Source of the DNA: DASQVO01 sp035640715
Lineage (GTDB): Bacteria > Actinomycetota > Actinomycetes > Streptosporangiales > Streptosporangiaceae
Reading direction: 5' to 3'
Assembly (NCBI GenBank): GCA_035640715.1
Contig: DASQVO010000192.1
Location: 1-15,350 of the forward strand
DNA: 15,350 bases
Made by a program: the position numbers and the translations under genes. The notes beneath the pieces are model-generated. The model searched no databases and was not told the origin of the DNA. It was given only the letters and a program-made list of their open reading frames with translations. Numbering within the stretch: position 1 is the first letter of the stretch; the number at the start of each line of letters is the position of its first letter. Positions 13,537-15,350 of this stretch are shown here, piece by piece.

Positions 13537-14813
13537 TGACCGTCCTGGATGCCCCCGAACTCGCTCCCTATCAGGACGAGCCCACGCAGATGCCCAGCGG
13601 AGCACCCGGCAAGAACGGCGTCCTGGACATGACCTTCACCCGCCAGGGTGACCGGTCTGTCCTCGCGCACCTCTACCGGAAAGCACCCCTGCTCGTCCAG
13701 CAGGCCCTGTACTGGGACGAGCATCTCCCGGGGCTGCCGTGCATCTACATCATCACGACGTCGGGCTGCGTCCTGCAAGGTGACCGCTTCGACATCTCCA
13801 TCTCGGCCGGCCCCGGCGCGATGGCGCATGTCACGAGCCAGGCAGCCACAAAGATCCACCAGATGGACGCGAACTTCGCCGCCCAGACACAGCGGCTCAC
13901 GCTGGCGGAGAACGCATACCTGGAACTCCTGCCCGGCCCGGTGATCCCGCACCGGCACTCGCGGTTCCTCACACACACCCAGGCCACGGTGGCCGAAAGC
14001 GCCACACTGCTCAGCGCCGAACTGCTGCAGCCCGGCCGCAAGCACCACGGGCCGGGAGAACTCTTCGAATTCGACCTCTACTCCTCGGCCCTGACCGCGG
14101 CCCGGCCGGACGGCACCCCGCTGTTCACCGAGAAACTCGTGGCCGAGCCATGGCAGCAGCCGGTACGCCAGACTGGGGCAATGGGGAAGTTCGATGTGTT
14201 CGCGAACGTAACCGTGATCACGCCCAGGCGGCACGCACAGCAGATCTTCCAGCAGGTTATTCCCGGCACCGACACCAGCGCGGAATGCATGGCCGGGGCA
14301 AGCCGTCTTCCCAACGATGCCGGGCTCGTCTACAAGGTGCTCGGGATGGAAACCGAGCCGGTCAAGACGAAAGTCCGGGCGTTCTGGGATCTCGTGCGGC
14401 ATGAGGTGGCCGGCGCGCCGATACCGGCGGCACGACCATGGGGATCGCCGTTGTTACCGGCCGCGGCCGGAGAGGAGCCGAGCCATGCCAGACGAAAGGC
14501 GCCGACGTGGGGGAGCCAGATGACGGCTACGGTCGAACAGATCAGCAGCCTGCTTCATGAGGCAGGCGAGATCCACCATCGTGTCTTTCGGATCGTGGAT
14601 GGAGCCGATGACGATTGGGCCAGCTGGTATGCGGACTGGCTGATCAGCCTGTCCGAACTGCCTGCCCTGCTGGGGGTCAAGCCTGTCCGCAGTGAGCTGG
14701 TCTACCTGCTCGTCAGCCTGGACAAGGAATACACCGCTGGCCAGCAGGGTGAGCCCTGGGAAGCTTATTACGCCCAGAGGATTCTCGGACATTTCACTCT
14801 GCCGGGAAACTGA
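13536..14813 (+). CDS. ureD: Urease accessory protein UreD, read-through into a C-terminal extra domain
   Basis: The frame from ATG 13536 runs 425 residues without a stop, whereas UreD is usually about 260-300. Residues about 25-305 are UreD: TTSGCVLQGDRFDISISAGPGAMAH-type beta strand, TSQAATKIHQMD, LLPGPVIPHRHSRF and PGRKHHGPGELFEFD. UreD is the scaffold that docks UreF-UreG on urease and channels nickel. After the last UreD helix (about 290-305) comes a Pro/Ala/Arg-rich linker to 328 and then a different 97-residue domain, described separately. Either a real fusion or the loss of the ureD stop codon. An internal ATG with its own ribosome site at 14520 allows separate translation. Confidence 0.87.
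   Translation: MTVLDAPELAPYQDEPTQMPSGAPGKNGVLDMTFTRQGDRSVLAHLYRKAPLLVQQALYWDEHLPGLPCIYIITTSGCVLQGDRFDISISAGPGAMAHVTSQAATKIHQMDANFAAQTQRLTLAENAYLELLPGPVIPHRHSRFLTHTQATVAESATLLSAELLQPGRKHHGPGELFEFDLYSSALTAARPDGTPLFTEKLVAEPWQQPVRQTGAMGKFDVFANVTVITPRRHAQQIFQQVIPGTDTSAECMAGASRLPNDAGLVYKVLGMETEPVKTKVRAFWDLVRHEVAGAPIPAARPWGSPLLPAAAGEEPSHARRKAPTWGSQMTATVEQISSLLHEAGEIHHRVFRIVDGADDDWASWYADWLISLSELPALLGVKPVRSELVYLLVSLDKEYTAGQQGEPWEAYYAQRILGHFTLPGN
14485..14523 (+). other. 12-codon mini-ORF inside the ureD linker
   Basis: In a different frame from ureD, AGGAG (14473-14477) and a 7-base spacer precede ATG 14485. The 12-residue Arg-rich frame MPDERRRRGGAR ends at TGA 14521-14523, overlapping ATG 14520 as ATGA. 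This is the second place in the operon where a mini-ORF ends on the start of the next reading frame. It may couple initiation at 14520. Could be chance. Confidence 0.25.
14520..14813 (+). CDS. Small conserved-looking hypothetical, possible own start within ureD frame
   Basis: A 97-residue acidic helical protein or domain in the same frame as ureD. ATG 14520 has GGGGGAG at 14509-14515, four bases upstream. The sequence has DGADDDWASWYADWLISLSE at about residues 23-42, then ELPALLG, RSELVYLLVSLDKEYT and a final EPWEAYYAQRIL. I recall similar stand-alone actinobacterial hypothetical proteins of about 90-100 residues, which suggests an originally separate gene. No catalytic motif is seen. If translated only as part of ureD, this is a C-terminal domain. 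Confidence 0.5.
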   Translation: MTATVEQISSLLHEAGEIHHRVFRIVDGADDDWASWYADWLISLSELPALLGVKPVRSELVYLLVSLDKEYTAGQQGEPWEAYYAQRILGHFTLPGN

Positions 14814-14839
14814 GCGTGCGCGGCCGTCCGGCCTGGTGC

Positions 14840-14855
14840 CGTCCGCGGGCGGACG
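14840..14855. terminator. Weak hairpin in the convergent gap after ureD
   Basis: CGTCCG-CGGG-CGGACG forms a 6-bp GC stem with a 4-base loop, 27 bases after the ureD stop and before the convergent transporter gene. No T-run follows, so an intrinsic terminator is possible but weak. Confidence 0.35.
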
Positions 14856-14888
14856 TGGGGCGGGAGCGGCCTCGGGCTCGCGGGCAAC

Positions 14889-14904
14889 CGTAACGGCTGT
14901 TACG
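14889..14904. terminator. Second hairpin overlapping the transporter stop
   Basis: CGTAAC-GGCT-GTTACG is a 6-bp stem with a 4-base loop spanning the minus-strand stop at 14900-14902. It lacks a T-run on either strand. With the hairpin at 14840 it may end both convergent transcripts. Confidence 0.3.
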
Positions 14905-15350
14905 TGACTGGCGGGGTGGCCCGGCAGCTGGCAGCCTCTTCTTCCCGCTGCCGTACGACCTGGGGAGCATGGTGGGCGATGATGACGATCCCTGTGACCA
15001 TCACGACGAGCGACGCGATCTCCCCCACGATCCCCGCCGGGCTGCTATTGAGTTTCTCATCCAGAAATACAACGCCAAGGGCGATGGACACAAGCGGGTC
15101 GGCCGCGGTGATGATCGACATGACGGGTGCGATCAGGGTCCCCTGCTGGAAGGCGTCCTGGTTGAGCACGAAGCCCACCGGGCCGACCACCGCGACGGCG
15201 TAGATCGGCCAGCTGGTAAACAGGTGGGACAGCCCGCCGCTGAAATCCCCGGTCACGAGCTTGACCAGGAAGGCCGCGACGCCGTAACAGATACCGCAGG
15301 CCAGCGCGAGCGCGAGCGGCCGCAGATTCTGGCTCCGCTGAGCCACCAAC
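14900..15350 (-). CDS. EamA/DMT-type transporter, C-terminal part
   Basis: At least 150 residues are visible on the minus strand and the frame is open through the right window edge, so the start is missing. Four hydrophobic helices are seen: LALALACGICYGVAAFLVKLV, WPIYAVAVVGPVGFVLNQDA, a long one around MSIITAADPLVSIALGVVFL, and the last one at GEIASLVVMVTGIVIIAHHA. The ADPLVSIALGVVFLDE segment before the last helix is typical of the second EamA repeat of drug/metabolite transporters. The C-terminal 20 residues are charged and cytoplasmic. Substrate unknown. It converges on the urease operon and is probably unrelated to it. Confidence 0.75.
   Translation of the reverse strand, partial: LVAQRSQNLRPLALALACGICYGVAAFLVKLVTGDFSGGLSHLFTSWPIYAVAVVGPVGFVLNQDAFQQGTLIAPVMSIITAADPLVSIALGVVFLDEKLNSSPAGIVGEIASLVVMVTGIVIIAHHAPQVVRQREEEAASCRATPPVT

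Overview
The window is GC-rich, with short intergenic gaps, many GTG starts and frequent 1-4 base gene overlaps. Its families (decaprenyl-phosphate pentose enzymes, a sulfite-oxidase-like/ferredoxin-reductase/two-CxxC-protein cluster, an ureABCEFGD operon) point to a high-GC actinomycete. The genus cannot be told from the sequence. No tRNA, rRNA or CRISPR array was seen.

Region 1 (1-2965, + strand) is an envelope carbohydrate block. It holds a membrane-anchored phosphodiester glycosidase-like protein, a UbiA-type decaprenyl-phosphate phosphoribosyltransferase and a DprE2-like short-chain reductase. The last two belong to decaprenylphosphoryl-arabinose synthesis. The usual oxidase partner DprE1 is not in the window.

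Region 2 (2966-5020, +) is a two-component system: an OmpR-type response regulator, probably translated from GTG 3051, and an overlapping histidine kinase with an acidic extracytoplasmic loop and no clear HAMP domain. A palindrome, three CATGC boxes at helical spacing and a -10-like TAGATT lie upstream.

Region 3 (5021-5970) is degenerate sequence between operons. It contains a 72-75 bp tandem repeat with a possible 70-residue ORF on the minus strand, the C-terminal remnant of a flavin disulfide oxidoreductase (minus), and a 151 bp element bounded by 29 bp imperfect terminal inverted repeats.

Region 4 (5971-7540, +) is a tight redox cluster: a molybdopterin-dependent sulfite-oxidase-like protein, an overlapping FAD/NAD(P) reductase and a small two-CxxC protein. 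The reductase probably exchanges electrons with the molybdenum protein.

Region 5 (7638-14813, +) is a beta-propeller lactonase-like gene followed after 9 bases by a urease operon: ureA, ureB, ureC (structural) and ureE, ureF, ureG, ureD (nickel delivery and activation). The urease is divergent. UreC keeps all nickel ligands and the catalytic His but has Val in place of the flap Cys. The 5' end of ureF is duplicated as a 19-codon coupled mini-ORF, and ureD runs in frame into a 97-residue conserved-looking domain. The 3' end (14900-15350, minus) is the C-terminal part of an EamA/DMT-type transporter whose start lies outside the window.
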